Origin: Candidatus Moraniibacteriota bacterium
GTDB taxonomy: Bacteria; Patescibacteriota; Minisyncoccia; Moranbacterales; GCA-2747515
Direction of reading: 5' to 3'
Assembly: GCA_027069365.1 (NCBI GenBank)
Contig: JALXES010000052.1
Span: forward strand, 1 to 19,135
Length of the DNA: 19,135 nt
Shown: positions 1-5,962 of the stretch, piece by piece
Layout: every line of letters begins with the position of its first letter
Numbering within the stretch: the stretch's first letter is position 1
Made by a program: the position numbers and the translations under genes
Notes under the pieces: model-generated
Told to the model about the DNA's origin: nothing
The model's input: the letters and a program-made list of their open reading frames with translations, nothing else
Database searches by the model: none

Positions 1-26
1 TTTTCATTATATCCTATTTGAGCGCA

Positions 27-59
27 AAATAAAAAACGCCGGTGCGATGAGCGGCGTTT
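27..59 (-). terminator. Rho-independent terminator of the 34-433 unit
   Basis: Read on the minus strand, an 8-bp stem (52-59 with 34-41, AAACGCCG/CGGCGTTT) with a 10-base loop is followed directly by TTTTTTATTTT. The T-run lies only on this side, so it terminates minus-strand transcription from the unit that starts near 433. Confidence 0.85.
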
Positions 60-433
60 AGGGGCGTGCGCTAGATTTTTTGTGTGCGCTTTCCCGATTG
101 TTGGAGCTACTCCTTTTGTGGAGTGGTCTCCTTGTACCGCGCCCTCTTTAGCGGGGCGCTTGAGATGCGATCACCTCCTCAGGCAGTATATTCTATCTCT
201 TCGTGGGTTCTGACTTCCCTGCGTCCCGGAAAGCGTGCCTTGTTGTGGCGCGTTTCCGACGTGGATTCAGTGTCCACATCCCCACACATTGTCGTGACCG
301 TGACAGGCGGTGGTGTATTCCCGCCTGTTTCGGTTTCTGCGAGAGGGTCGTCGCCGACCTTAGTGTCAGCGACCTCCCTCTCAAAAAGATGAGAAAATAA
401 CATTTCGGGCCTCCTGGCTGTTGTGAACGACGC
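34..433 (-). ncRNA. Candidate structured RNA (unassigned family)
   Basis: A transcript predicted from the promoter at 440-467 to the terminator at 27-59 would be about 400 nt and is dense in hairpins. Seen directly: 341-350 pairs with 370-382 (GAGAGG-GTCG with CGAC, 3-base bulge, CCTCTC); 303-310 with 321-328 (perfect 8 bp); 261-265 with 273-277; 227-239 with 247-258 (11 bp with small bulges, including CGGAAA/TTTCCG); 139-144 with 154-159 (GCGCCC/GGGCGC); 109-113 with 120-124, nested inside GGAG/CTCC (103-106 with 128-131). I could not match it to RNase P RNA, tmRNA, 6S or SRP RNA by their conserved motifs. It also contains a 74-codon reading frame with a good ribosome-binding site, so it could simply be an mRNA. 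The number of near-perfect stems argues for RNA function, but no covariation was tested. Confidence 0.4.
179..403 (-). CDS. Small hypothetical protein (74 aa)
   Basis: This reading frame begins at an ATG preceded by AGGAGG with a 6-base gap (on the minus strand, about 409-415), which is why I prefer it to the in-frame ATG at 439: that one overlaps the predicted -10 box and would not be in the transcript. The product is hydrophilic, rich in Thr, Glu and Asp, begins MLFSHLFEREVADTK, and has no signal peptide, membrane segment or recognised motif. Its stop codon is immediately followed by GGAGGTGATC, which resembles a strong Shine-Dalgarno sequence, but no good start codon follows. The same bases form strong hairpins, so the frame may be a by-product of a structured RNA. 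No function can be assigned. Confidence 0.4.
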   Translation of the reverse strand: MLFSHLFEREVADTKVGDDPLAETETGGNTPPPVTVTTMCGDVDTESTSETRHNKARFPGRREVRTHEEIEYTA

Positions 434-439
434 TTTCAT

Positions 440-467
440 TGTATACCCAGTGTGATGTTTCTTGCAA
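440..467 (-). promoter_or_regulatory. Promoter of the 34-433 unit
   Basis: Minus-strand TTGCAA (462-467), 16-base spacer, TATACA (440-445). Transcription should start near 433. It lies just downstream of the phosphatidyltransferase terminator, so the unit is independent. Confidence 0.55.
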
Positions 468-495
468 GTGGTAACGCGCTGTTTCCCTTGTCGGC

Positions 496-568
496 AAAAA
501 ACAAAAAACTTCCGGGAGAGGCGTAACGTGTGAAGAATGATACTTCACACTGCCCTCTCACACGGAAG
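496..568 (-). terminator. Terminator of the phosphatidyltransferase gene
   Basis: A long three-tier hairpin on the minus strand: CTTCCG (568-563) with CGGAAG (514-509), GAGAGGGC (559-552) with GCCTCTC (522-516), and GTGTGAAG (550-543) with CTTCACAC (535-528). It is followed by TTTTTTGTTTTTT (508-496). It lies 12 bases past the stop codon of the gene ending at 581. Confidence 0.9.
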
Positions 569-580
569 CCAAGAAAAAGG

Positions 581-1204
581 CTATCCTTTTTGACGGTACT
601 CAAGTGCAAACAGTGCTGCATTGAGTGCCGCAATGGTGAGTGCTGCCGTCGCCATAGCGGAGCGCCATGCCGGCATAAGAATGAGCGCAATAAGCGCCAG
701 CCCCAGTGCTGTCTGACGCACGACGACCCAGGTATGGCCCTGGATTTCAATGCGCATGCCGGGAAGTCTTTCGTGTTGATCCCGGAGCATGCGTCCCTCA
801 TTGATGTATCTTGTCTCAACGGAAATCGTCCACGCCTCGGTCAGTGCCATCGCAAACGAGGTGATAATAATCCAATAGTTCGGCAACATGGTTATGATTA
901 CGGCGAGTGTTGCCATCCTTAAGAGGGCGTCTCTGCCCCAGTCCAGCACCTTTCCCACGCGGGAAAAGGTGCCGGTAACGCACGCGATGTGTCCATCAAG
1001 CACATCGCTCAAAACACCAACAATTGTCAGCATCGCCGCAATGGCGGTGTGTCCTGTGGACATTGCCGGCGGGATGCCGATAATGGCAACGATACCGGTA
1101 GATGTCACAGCGTTCGCCAGCGTAAAAACGTTGTCTGTAGAGTTCTCTGCAGACGCGTTCCCCGTTCCCTGGCAGACGCGCCAGAGTTTCTGGAAAAATC
1201 TCAT
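581..1204 (-). CDS. CDP-alcohol phosphatidyltransferase family protein
   Basis: An integral membrane enzyme of the family that moves a phosphatidyl group from a CDP-activated donor onto an alcohol in phospholipid synthesis. The 207-residue product carries the family signature at residues 67-92: D67-x2-D70-G71-x2-A74-x9-G84-x3-D88-x3-D92, with all metal-binding aspartates present. The usual Arg after A74 is Cys here. Hydrophobic stretches flank the motif (about 27-66, 95-118, 155-195), as expected for six helices. The ATG at 1204 is chosen because GGAGG sits 9 bases upstream; a GTG two codons earlier is only 3 bases from it. The gene is monocistronic, with its own promoter and terminator. The acceptor alcohol (glycerol phosphate, serine, inositol or other) cannot be told from sequence alone. 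Confidence 0.88.
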   Translation of the reverse strand: MRFFQKLWRVCQGTGNASAENSTDNVFTLANAVTSTGIVAIIGIPPAMSTGHTAIAAMLTIVGVLSDVLDGHIACVTGTFSRVGKVLDWGRDALLRMATLAVIITMLPNYWIIITSFAMALTEAWTISVETRYINEGRMLRDQHERLPGMRIEIQGHTWVVVRQTALGLALIALILMPAWRSAMATAALTIAALNAALFALEYRQKG

Positions 1205-1241
1205 GACCACTCTCCTCCGTCTCGGTTGTTAAAGATAACTC

Positions 1242-1271
1242 ATAGTAAGCGCAAAAATAGTGATGTGTCAA
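1242..1271 (-). promoter_or_regulatory. Promoter of the phosphatidyltransferase gene
   Basis: Minus-strand TTGACA (1266-1271), 18-base spacer, TACTAT (1242-1247), about 30 bases ahead of the start codon. The -35 box lies just past the T-run of the preceding terminator. Confidence 0.7.
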
Positions 1272-1275
1272 TATT

Positions 1276-1330
1276 AAAAAGGCCCCGGGGAGCGGTGGTG
1301 CTACTAGCACTCGTTCTCACTTCCCGGGGC
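1276..1330 (-). terminator. Terminator of the GGDEF operon
   Basis: Minus strand: GCCCCGGG (1330-1323) pairs with CCCGGGGC (1289-1282), with a second perfect stem in the loop (GTGCTA/TAGCAC, 1310-1298). It is followed by CTTTTT (1281-1276). The forked shape is unusual but the GC-rich stem plus T-run is typical. Confidence 0.8.
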
Positions 1331-1368
1331 GGTGGCGTGACTCCTCGTCACTCTTTGTGCGTGCTATG

Positions 1369-1980
1369 TCATCCGTGACATACGCGCACCTGGTTTCTAC
1401 CGCCGTCCTTGGCGGCATACAGCGCGCGGTCTGCGCGCTTCAGAACGGCGGCGGGGTCCTCGCCCGGCGCGGCCTCGGCAACGCCGAAGCTGGCCGTAAT
1501 GGCGAGGCCCGCCAGCGGAGCATGCGCGACACTCTGCCGCACGCGCTCTGCGACCGCCCTGGCGCCGGCGATGTCGGTGTGGGGTAGCAGGAGAATAAAC
1601 TCCTCCCCGCCCCACCGCACAACGTCGCCGGCCCTGGATTTGTGGCGCCCGGCCTTGCGGACACCCGCACGCAAGCGCGCGGCGAAGGCAACGAGAACTT
1701 CATCGCCCTTGTCGTGCCCGTGCGTGTCATTGACTCTTTTGAAGTGGTCAATGTCGCACAGGACAAGCGTGTACACCACGCGCGTGGTGCGGTACTGCGC
1801 CACCACCTCCAGATAGTGGCGACGCAGTTGAGCTTTGGTTAACTCATCTGTATATGCAAGCATATACAGACGGTCAACCTCTTCCTTTAGCTGCGCAATT
1901 TCTCTGCGCAGCCGCCAGATTTCACGCCATGGCAGCAATCCTGCTGCGATGGCGCGAGAAAAAGTTTTTAAGGTCTTCAC
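1369..1980 (-). CDS. GGDEF-domain diguanylate cyclase
   Basis: Predicted to make the second messenger cyclic di-GMP from two GTP. The 203-residue product has a short N-terminal coiled coil (about 20-40) joined to one GGDEF domain (about 42-203). Visible motifs are DELTKAQLRR at 45-54, the metal-binding CDIDHFK at 75-81, the GHDKGDE segment at 88-94 and the active-site GGEEF at 124-128. RAGD at 116-119 resembles the inhibitory I-site RxxD but sits four residues from GGEEF rather than the usual five. There is no sensor or membrane domain in this chain. It starts with GTG at 1980, 8 bases after GAGGG, and overlaps the stop of the upstream coiled-coil gene (GTGA), so the two are translationally coupled. 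A cyclase is likely because the active-site residues are intact. Confidence 0.9.
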   Translation of the reverse strand: MKTLKTFSRAIAAGLLPWREIWRLRREIAQLKEEVDRLYMLAYTDELTKAQLRRHYLEVVAQYRTTRVVYTLVLCDIDHFKRVNDTHGHDKGDEVLVAFAARLRAGVRKAGRHKSRAGDVVRWGGEEFILLLPHTDIAGARAVAERVRQSVAHAPLAGLAITASFGVAEAAPGEDPAAVLKRADRALYAAKDGGRNQVRVCHG

Positions 1981-2225
1981 TGTTTGATCCCTCCATGGTC
2001 AGTGAAATTTTCCAACTCCAACGGCACGAGTGCCTGGAGCTGGAGCTCATGCAAGAAATTTTGCTCCCGAAGGCGCAGAACTTCTTGCTGCAACTTTTGA
2101 AGCGCTGTGTGAAGAGTGGTGTTCTCTCGCTGCACGCGCTCCAGTTCCCGCTCCAGCCATGCGATGACCGTTTGGTCTTGCACGGCTTGAGCGGTCGGAT
2201 CCTTTCCCTCTTTTATGTTGTTCAT
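1977..2225 (-). CDS. Small coiled-coil protein coupled to the GGDEF gene
   Basis: An 82-residue soluble protein of unknown function. Residues about 22-65 form a strong heptad pattern of Leu/Val with Glu, Gln and Arg (for example LERELERVQRENTTLHTALQ), so it probably forms a coiled-coil dimer. There is no signal peptide or membrane helix. The start ATG follows GAGG by 8 bases. Its stop codon overlaps the GTG start of the diguanylate cyclase by four bases. Since that cyclase also begins with a coiled coil, the two chains may pair and the small protein may control dimer formation; this is inference from position and sequence type only. Confidence 0.8.
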   Translation of the reverse strand: MNNIKEGKDPTAQAVQDQTVIAWLERELERVQRENTTLHTALQKLQQEVLRLREQNFLHELQLQALVPLELENFTDHGGIKQ

Positions 2226-2355
2226 TTTTCTAGCCTCTTTTTTGTGAAGTTATTTTTCAAGAGACTCCCGCGCGACCCTGCGGGGTGTGGAATTGGTCGC
2301 CGGCGCTGGTCGGTAAGAACCTGACCGTTACGCAGCGCGCTGTCATCAGCACACA
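2226..2355 (-). promoter_or_regulatory. Long folded 5' leader of the coiled-coil/GGDEF operon
   Basis: About 130 bases lie between the predicted transcription start near 2355 and the ATG at 2225. On the minus strand it holds a hairpin with outer stem 2334-2338/2303-2307 (GCGCT/AGCGC) and inner stem 2319-2326/2308-2314 with one bulge, and a second stem CCCGC/GCGGG (2284-2280 with 2271-2267). No T-run follows, so it is not a plain terminator. It does not look like the known cyclic di-GMP riboswitch classes, as far as I can judge by eye. Confidence 0.4.
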
Positions 2356-2361
2356 ATTGCC

Positions 2362-2390
2362 AATATAGCACATATTTATAGACATGTCAA
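2362..2390 (-). promoter_or_regulatory. Strong promoter of the coiled-coil/GGDEF operon
   Basis: Minus-strand TTGACA (2385-2390), 17-base spacer, TATATT (2362-2367). This is a near-consensus sigma-70-type promoter and one of the best in the window. Confidence 0.85.
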
Positions 2391-2417
2391 TAGCCTAGCG
2401 GTGTGTTGTGTGAGAAG

Positions 2418-2426
2418 TGGTATACT
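2418..2426 (+). promoter_or_regulatory. Extended -10 promoter of the nuclease gene
   Basis: Plus-strand TGGTATACT (TG at 2418-2419, TATACT at 2421-2426) lies about 30 bases ahead of the ATG at 2455. No good -35 box is visible. It is divergent from the promoter at 2362-2390. Confidence 0.55.
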
Positions 2427-2454
2427 GGAAGCATAACTCCTTAGCAGCACGTCT

Positions 2455-3582
2455 ATGCGACTTTCTTACTCTGCACTCAATGACTACACGAGCTGTGCGC
2501 TCAAATACAAATTTCGCTACGTTGACAAAATCAAGGAACCAAAGTCCAAAGAGGCTGTCTTTGGGACGCTCATCCATAGCGCGCTGCATTTTGCACACTC
2601 CCCCGCGCTGGTCCCACCAACACTGGAGGAAACGCTGGATTTCTTTACGCGCGGGTGGAATGCCGACATCTGGGAGAATGAGGACGAGGAGCGTGCGGCG
2701 TTTACGCAAGGCGTGCAGATGCTGCAGAAGTACTACGCCGACAACGATATCGCTGCCGCTACCATCGTTGCGCTAGAGAGCCGCTTTCAGTTTGACATTG
2801 GCCCGGAAGACAATCGCCACACCATCTCCGGTATCATTGACCGCATTGACAAGACCGAGACCGGCTATGAGATTATTGACTACAAGACGTCAAAAAAACT
2901 GCCGTCACAGGCAGAGGTTGACAAGAATCTCCAGCTAACAATCTACGCGCGAGCTTTTCTGGAGCGCTACCCCAAGGAGCGTGACCGTCTGGACACGGTG
3001 ACAGTTAGTTTGTATTTTCTCAAGCATGGCGAAAAGATTTCTTCAACACGCACACTGGAAGACCTCGCGCGCATGGAGGAGGAGATCCTGGCGGCTGTGG
3101 CGGATATTGAGGCCGAGAAGTTTGCGCCGCATGTCTCACCGCTGTGTGACTGGTGCGGGTTTCAGCGACTATGTCCGATGCAGAAGCACAAGTTCAAGGA
3201 CGAGGCGTGGGATGATGACGATGTGCGCGCGGCGATTGATGAGCTTGCGGCACTCAAGAAAAAGATGACGGCGGACCGCAAGAAGGCTGCCGAATTGCAG
3301 CAGCAAATTGTGCAATTTATGAAAGACAAAAAGCTCGGGCGCGTGTTTGGCGATGAGGCGATTGCGGCGCTCTCGGAGCGCACGACGTACAGTTATGATG
3401 TGGCGACCGTCAGAGAGGCACTTGCACCACTGGGCAAGTGGGATGATGTCGTGCGCGTAGATGGCACGGCGTTGAGCAAGCTCCTCCCCACACTGGATTC
3501 GGATACGCAGCATGCGATTGAGCAAGCACGGAGTGCCAAGACGTCACAGACACTTTCGCTCAAGCGCTCTGCAAAACAGTAG
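2455..3582 (+). CDS. PD-(D/E)XK RecB-type nuclease, stand-alone, with Fe-S cysteines
   Basis: A 375-residue nuclease of the RecB/AddB/Cas4-like superfamily (PDDEXK_1 type), probably acting on DNA ends in repair or recombination. Visible motifs in order: S4-Y5 with the N-terminal C14; GTLIH at 37-41; GIIDRID at 126-132 with the metal-binding D129; IDYKTSK at 141-147 (D142, K144); QLTIYA at 160-165; then C231-x2-C234-x5-C240. C14 with the three late cysteines matches the 4Fe-4S clamp seen in AddB and Cas4 nucleases. Residues about 255-300 are helical and charged, and the tail (about 305-375) is of unknown function. No helicase is fused or adjacent. No clear Shine-Dalgarno precedes the ATG. No cas genes or repeats are near, so Cas4 is unlikely. 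Confidence 0.88.
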   Translation: MRLSYSALNDYTSCALKYKFRYVDKIKEPKSKEAVFGTLIHSALHFAHSPALVPPTLEETLDFFTRGWNADIWENEDEERAAFTQGVQMLQKYYADNDIAAATIVALESRFQFDIGPEDNRHTISGIIDRIDKTETGYEIIDYKTSKKLPSQAEVDKNLQLTIYARAFLERYPKERDRLDTVTVSLYFLKHGEKISSTRTLEDLARMEEEILAAVADIEAEKFAPHVSPLCDWCGFQRLCPMQKHKFKDEAWDDDDVRAAIDELAALKKKMTADRKKAAELQQQIVQFMKDKKLGRVFGDEAIAALSERTTYSYDVATVREALAPLGKWDDVVRVDGTALSKLLPTLDSDTQHAIEQARSAKTSQTLSLKRSAKQ

Positions 3583-3593
3583 CAGCGGTGCAG

Positions 3594-4115
3594 CTACACA
3601 AAGATGAGTCCCAAGAGCACTGTGGCAAGCATGACGCAGATGTACAGAGCCCAATCATAGAGTTGCGCTACACGGAACATGCGCGGCGGCGCAACGCGTT
3701 CCTCTTCTTGGTAGAGGAGCCGAATGCCACTGGCGTCAATGACGCCGCTCTCGTAGTCTTCAATAGCGTGTGCGCGATGCTGCAGGCGCCGCTGCTTGCT
3801 GCGCAGCACGTCCTCCGTGTGCGTCGTGACAAACAGCCATGCGTGCATAAAGCGTGAGAGCGTTGCCAGAATGACACTGATCAACAGCCACAGCACTATG
3901 CGCGTCAGCACGAAGTTCAGCATAACAGCATAGTCAAAGAGGAGTGACAAGACAAGGAGTTCTGCGAGCGCCACGCCCAGCGCAATGACGGTAAACCGCG
4001 CGCTGTTTTTGTAGTAGAGCGCTTTGGCATCAGTACGATGTCGTCGGACATCGGCCAAGCGTTTGTAAAGGCTCTTCTTCTTTTCTGTAAGTTCGTGAAA
4101 TGCTGTGGTGTTCAT
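3594..4115 (-). CDS. Hypothetical membrane protein, three helices
   Basis: A 173-residue protein of unknown function. The N-terminal 35 residues are basic and helical (LTEKKKSLYKRLADVRRHR), followed by hydrophobic segments at about 41-60 and 66-88. Then comes a soluble helical stretch of about 60 residues, and a last hydrophobic segment at about 155-173 that ends the chain. It has its own promoter inside the 3' end of the uppS-like gene. Its stop lies 11 bases from that of the convergent nuclease gene. It could be a membrane anchor or small accessory protein, but nothing in the sequence shows a role. Confidence 0.75.
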   Translation of the reverse strand: MNTTAFHELTEKKKSLYKRLADVRRHRTDAKALYYKNSARFTVIALGVALAELLVLSLLFDYAVMLNFVLTRIVLWLLISVILATLSRFMHAWLFVTTHTEDVLRSKQRRLQHRAHAIEDYESGVIDASGIRLLYQEEERVAPPRMFRVAQLYDWALYICVMLATVLLGLIFV

Positions 4116-4145
4116 ACTAGTGCGGTATTAGAGATGCGTCGCGTT

Positions 4146-4174
4146 ATTATACACCACTTCCGCTCAGGCGCCAA
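4146..4174 (-). promoter_or_regulatory. Promoter of the three-helix membrane protein
   Basis: Minus-strand TTGGCG (4169-4174), 17-base spacer, perfect TATAAT (4146-4151), about 31 bases before the ATG at 4115. The -35 box overlaps the last codons of the prenyl transferase gene. Confidence 0.7.
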
Positions 4175-4862
4175 GGCGACGTGTGCGTGCGCGAAACGTT
4201 GCCAGAGCATCGACAAGCATTGCCGGCGTAAAATCCGGGAACAGCGTGTCTGTGAAGTGCAGCTGCGCATTGGCCATGTCCCACATGAGGAAGCCCGCCG
4301 AGAGGTGCGGCTCCCCGCCGGTGCGAATCATGAGATCCACACTCGGGATATCATGCGTCCAGAGGTGTGCCTTGAGCGTCTCAGCTGTGACGTCTGCGCC
4401 CTCCGAGACCATGCGTGCGATGGCGTCTAGCATCTCGTCATCACCACTGTAGGCCAAAAGAATGATGAGTGTGCGTGCCGTGTGGTGCGCTGTCTGCTCT
4501 TGGACATCATCAATGAGGCACACGAGGTCTTTTGGGAAGTGTTCACGATAGCGCCCCAGCACGCGCACGCGCGCCTGGAGCTTCTCACGAGAGCCCTGCC
4601 GGAGCAGGCGCTCAAATGCTGTGCGATAGACTCGCAGAAGTGCCGCGCGTTCTTGCGCAGGGCGCTTTGTGAGGTTGTCCAGTGACGAACCCCACAGTGA
4701 CAGATGGGTCACACCCTCGGCAAAGGCCGCACGTGCGAGGTCTTCAATCGCTTGCGCTCCCCTCTCATGACCCTTCCAGACCTCAGCAGCATGCGCACGT
4801 GCCCAGCGGCGGTTGCCGTCCGGAATGATGGCGACGTGGAGTGTGTGTGATGGTGTATTCAT
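4164..4862 (-). CDS. uppS: Cis-prenyl transferase (undecaprenyl diphosphate synthase family)
   Basis: Elongates an allylic diphosphate with isopentenyl diphosphate in cis configuration to make the polyprenyl carrier lipid used for peptidoglycan and surface glycans. The 232-residue product has HVAIIPDGNRRWAR at 9-22 with the essential D15, GHERGA at 31-36, the substrate segment SSLDNLTKRPAQE at 59-71, and RTGGEPHLS at 180-188 with FPDF near 208-211. Compared with the usual family forms MDGNGRWA and RTSGE.RLS, the Met is Pro, a Gly is Arg and the Ser is Gly. These are variations rather than losses of catalytic residues. It starts two bases after the stop of the trans-polyprenyl synthase gene, which should supply its primer. 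Final chain length cannot be told from sequence. Confidence 0.92.
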   Translation of the reverse strand: MNTPSHTLHVAIIPDGNRRWARAHAAEVWKGHERGAQAIEDLARAAFAEGVTHLSLWGSSLDNLTKRPAQERAALLRVYRTAFERLLRQGSREKLQARVRVLGRYREHFPKDLVCLIDDVQEQTAHHTARTLIILLAYSGDDEMLDAIARMVSEGADVTAETLKAHLWTHDIPSVDLMIRTGGEPHLSAGFLMWDMANAQLHFTDTLFPDFTPAMLVDALATFRARTRRLGA

Positions 4863-4864
4863 AG

Positions 4865-5929
4865 TTATACACGACGTTGTGTCAGATATGTTGCCAGCGC
4901 GAGCAAGCGCTTGCGGACATCCGGCGTGAACGCCAGGGCGTCCAAGGCTGCGATGCTCTGGTGGATAAGCCTCTCTGCGCGCTCCTCTGCCGCCTCCCGC
5001 GCGCCGGACGTTGTAATGATGTCGCGAAATGCGGCAAGATTTCGTGCGCTGATGTCTGCAGTGCCAAGCAGCTCCTCTAGCTGTGCACGTGCGTCGGCGT
5101 CGGCCATCTCACGTGCCAGCGCAACCAGGAGCGTGATTTTACCCTCCGCCACATCAGAACCCACCGGCTTGCCAATCGTGTGCGCATCACCATAGAGGCC
5201 GATAATGTCATCGCGAATCTGAAATGCCACACCCAGCGGACGTGCAAACGCCGCAATGTGCTCGGCACTATCCTCAGCTCCCGCCAGAATAGCTCCCAGC
5301 ACCATGGGACTCTCAATCGTATAGCGCGCCGTTTTGTGCTCATACATCGTCAGGATGTCGTCTACCGATGCACTACCCGTGTATTCCGCCATGACATCCT
5401 TGAGCTGCCCCACGCACGTGTAGCCAATCACGTCTTGCAGATGTGTCAGTGCGACAAACAAGCGTTCCTTGTCAAAGGGCGCGCTAAAGAGGGCGTGGTT
5501 GCCCAGTGCGTTGAGCATGTCACCAAAGACCAGCGCGAGACTGTTGCCGGCGTGCGCTGCTTCTTCCGGCGAGAGGATGCCGACAAGCTCCCTGCGGTAG
5601 TGCTCGTGCAGCGTCGGCGCACCATGGCGCATGGCATCGCGGTCCATGATGTCATCATGAACCAGCAAAAACGCGTGGATAAGCTCCACGCTCATCGCTG
5701 CGTGCAAAATCGCCGCGCGGTCCGTGCCGAGAGAGCCCTCATAGGCCCAGACCGTCAGCGCCGGGCGCAGGCGTTTGCCGCCGGCAAGGATCATGTCCCT
5801 GCAGCGCGCAAGTCCTTCTGCAGTAAAGGCGTCACGCGCCTGAGCATCATCAATGCGCGCATCCAGATATGCTGTCAACACCGGGTCAAACTCCTCCTTG
5901 AATTGTGCCAATTGTGCTTGTGCGTCCAT
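4865..5929 (-). CDS. Trans-polyprenyl diphosphate synthase (FPP/GGPP synthase type)
   Basis: Condenses isopentenyl diphosphate with allylic primers to make farnesyl, geranylgeranyl or a longer trans-prenyl diphosphate. The 354-residue chain has GGKRLRP at 50-56, the first Asp-rich motif DDIMD at 92-96, HKT at 199-201, and a second Asp-rich region QIRDDIIGLYGD at 237-248 followed by GSDVAEGK at 257-264. The second motif reads DDxxG...D rather than DDxxD, a form I associate with GGPP-synthase-like members. The ATG follows AGGA by about 8 bases. The gene is 33 bases after the metallopeptidase gene and two bases before the uppS-like gene, so the last two probably work as a unit making the carrier lipid. 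Product length is not resolved. Confidence 0.92.
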   Translation of the reverse strand: MDAQAQLAQFKEEFDPVLTAYLDARIDDAQARDAFTAEGLARCRDMILAGGKRLRPALTVWAYEGSLGTDRAAILHAAMSVELIHAFLLVHDDIMDRDAMRHGAPTLHEHYRRELVGILSPEEAAHAGNSLALVFGDMLNALGNHALFSAPFDKERLFVALTHLQDVIGYTCVGQLKDVMAEYTGSASVDDILTMYEHKTARYTIESPMVLGAILAGAEDSAEHIAAFARPLGVAFQIRDDIIGLYGDAHTIGKPVGSDVAEGKITLLVALAREMADADARAQLEELLGTADISARNLAAFRDIITTSGAREAAEERAERLIHQSIAALDALAFTPDVRKRLLALATYLTQRRV

Positions 5930-5962
5930 ATAAAAAATCCTACCACAGACCCCCCGAAAGCG

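Noticed and set aside
34..433. RNase P RNA, tmRNA, 6S or SRP RNA as identity of the structured transcript
   Set aside because: I looked for the RNase P core (GAGGAAAGUCC and ACAGAA), a tRNA-like tmRNA end and the SRP loop motif, and found none convincing. Not excluded without a covariance-model search.
436..819. A 127-codon minus-strand frame
   Set aside because: It runs through the strong terminator at 496-568 and overlaps the phosphatidyltransferase in another frame.
2455..3582. Cas4 of a CRISPR system
   Set aside because: The cysteine pattern fits, but the protein is longer than Cas4 and there are no cas genes or direct-repeat arrays in the window.
3576..3601. A hairpin at the convergent ends of the nuclease and membrane-protein genes as a terminator
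   Set aside because: GTAGC/GCTAC with a mismatch is short, and no T-run follows on either strand.
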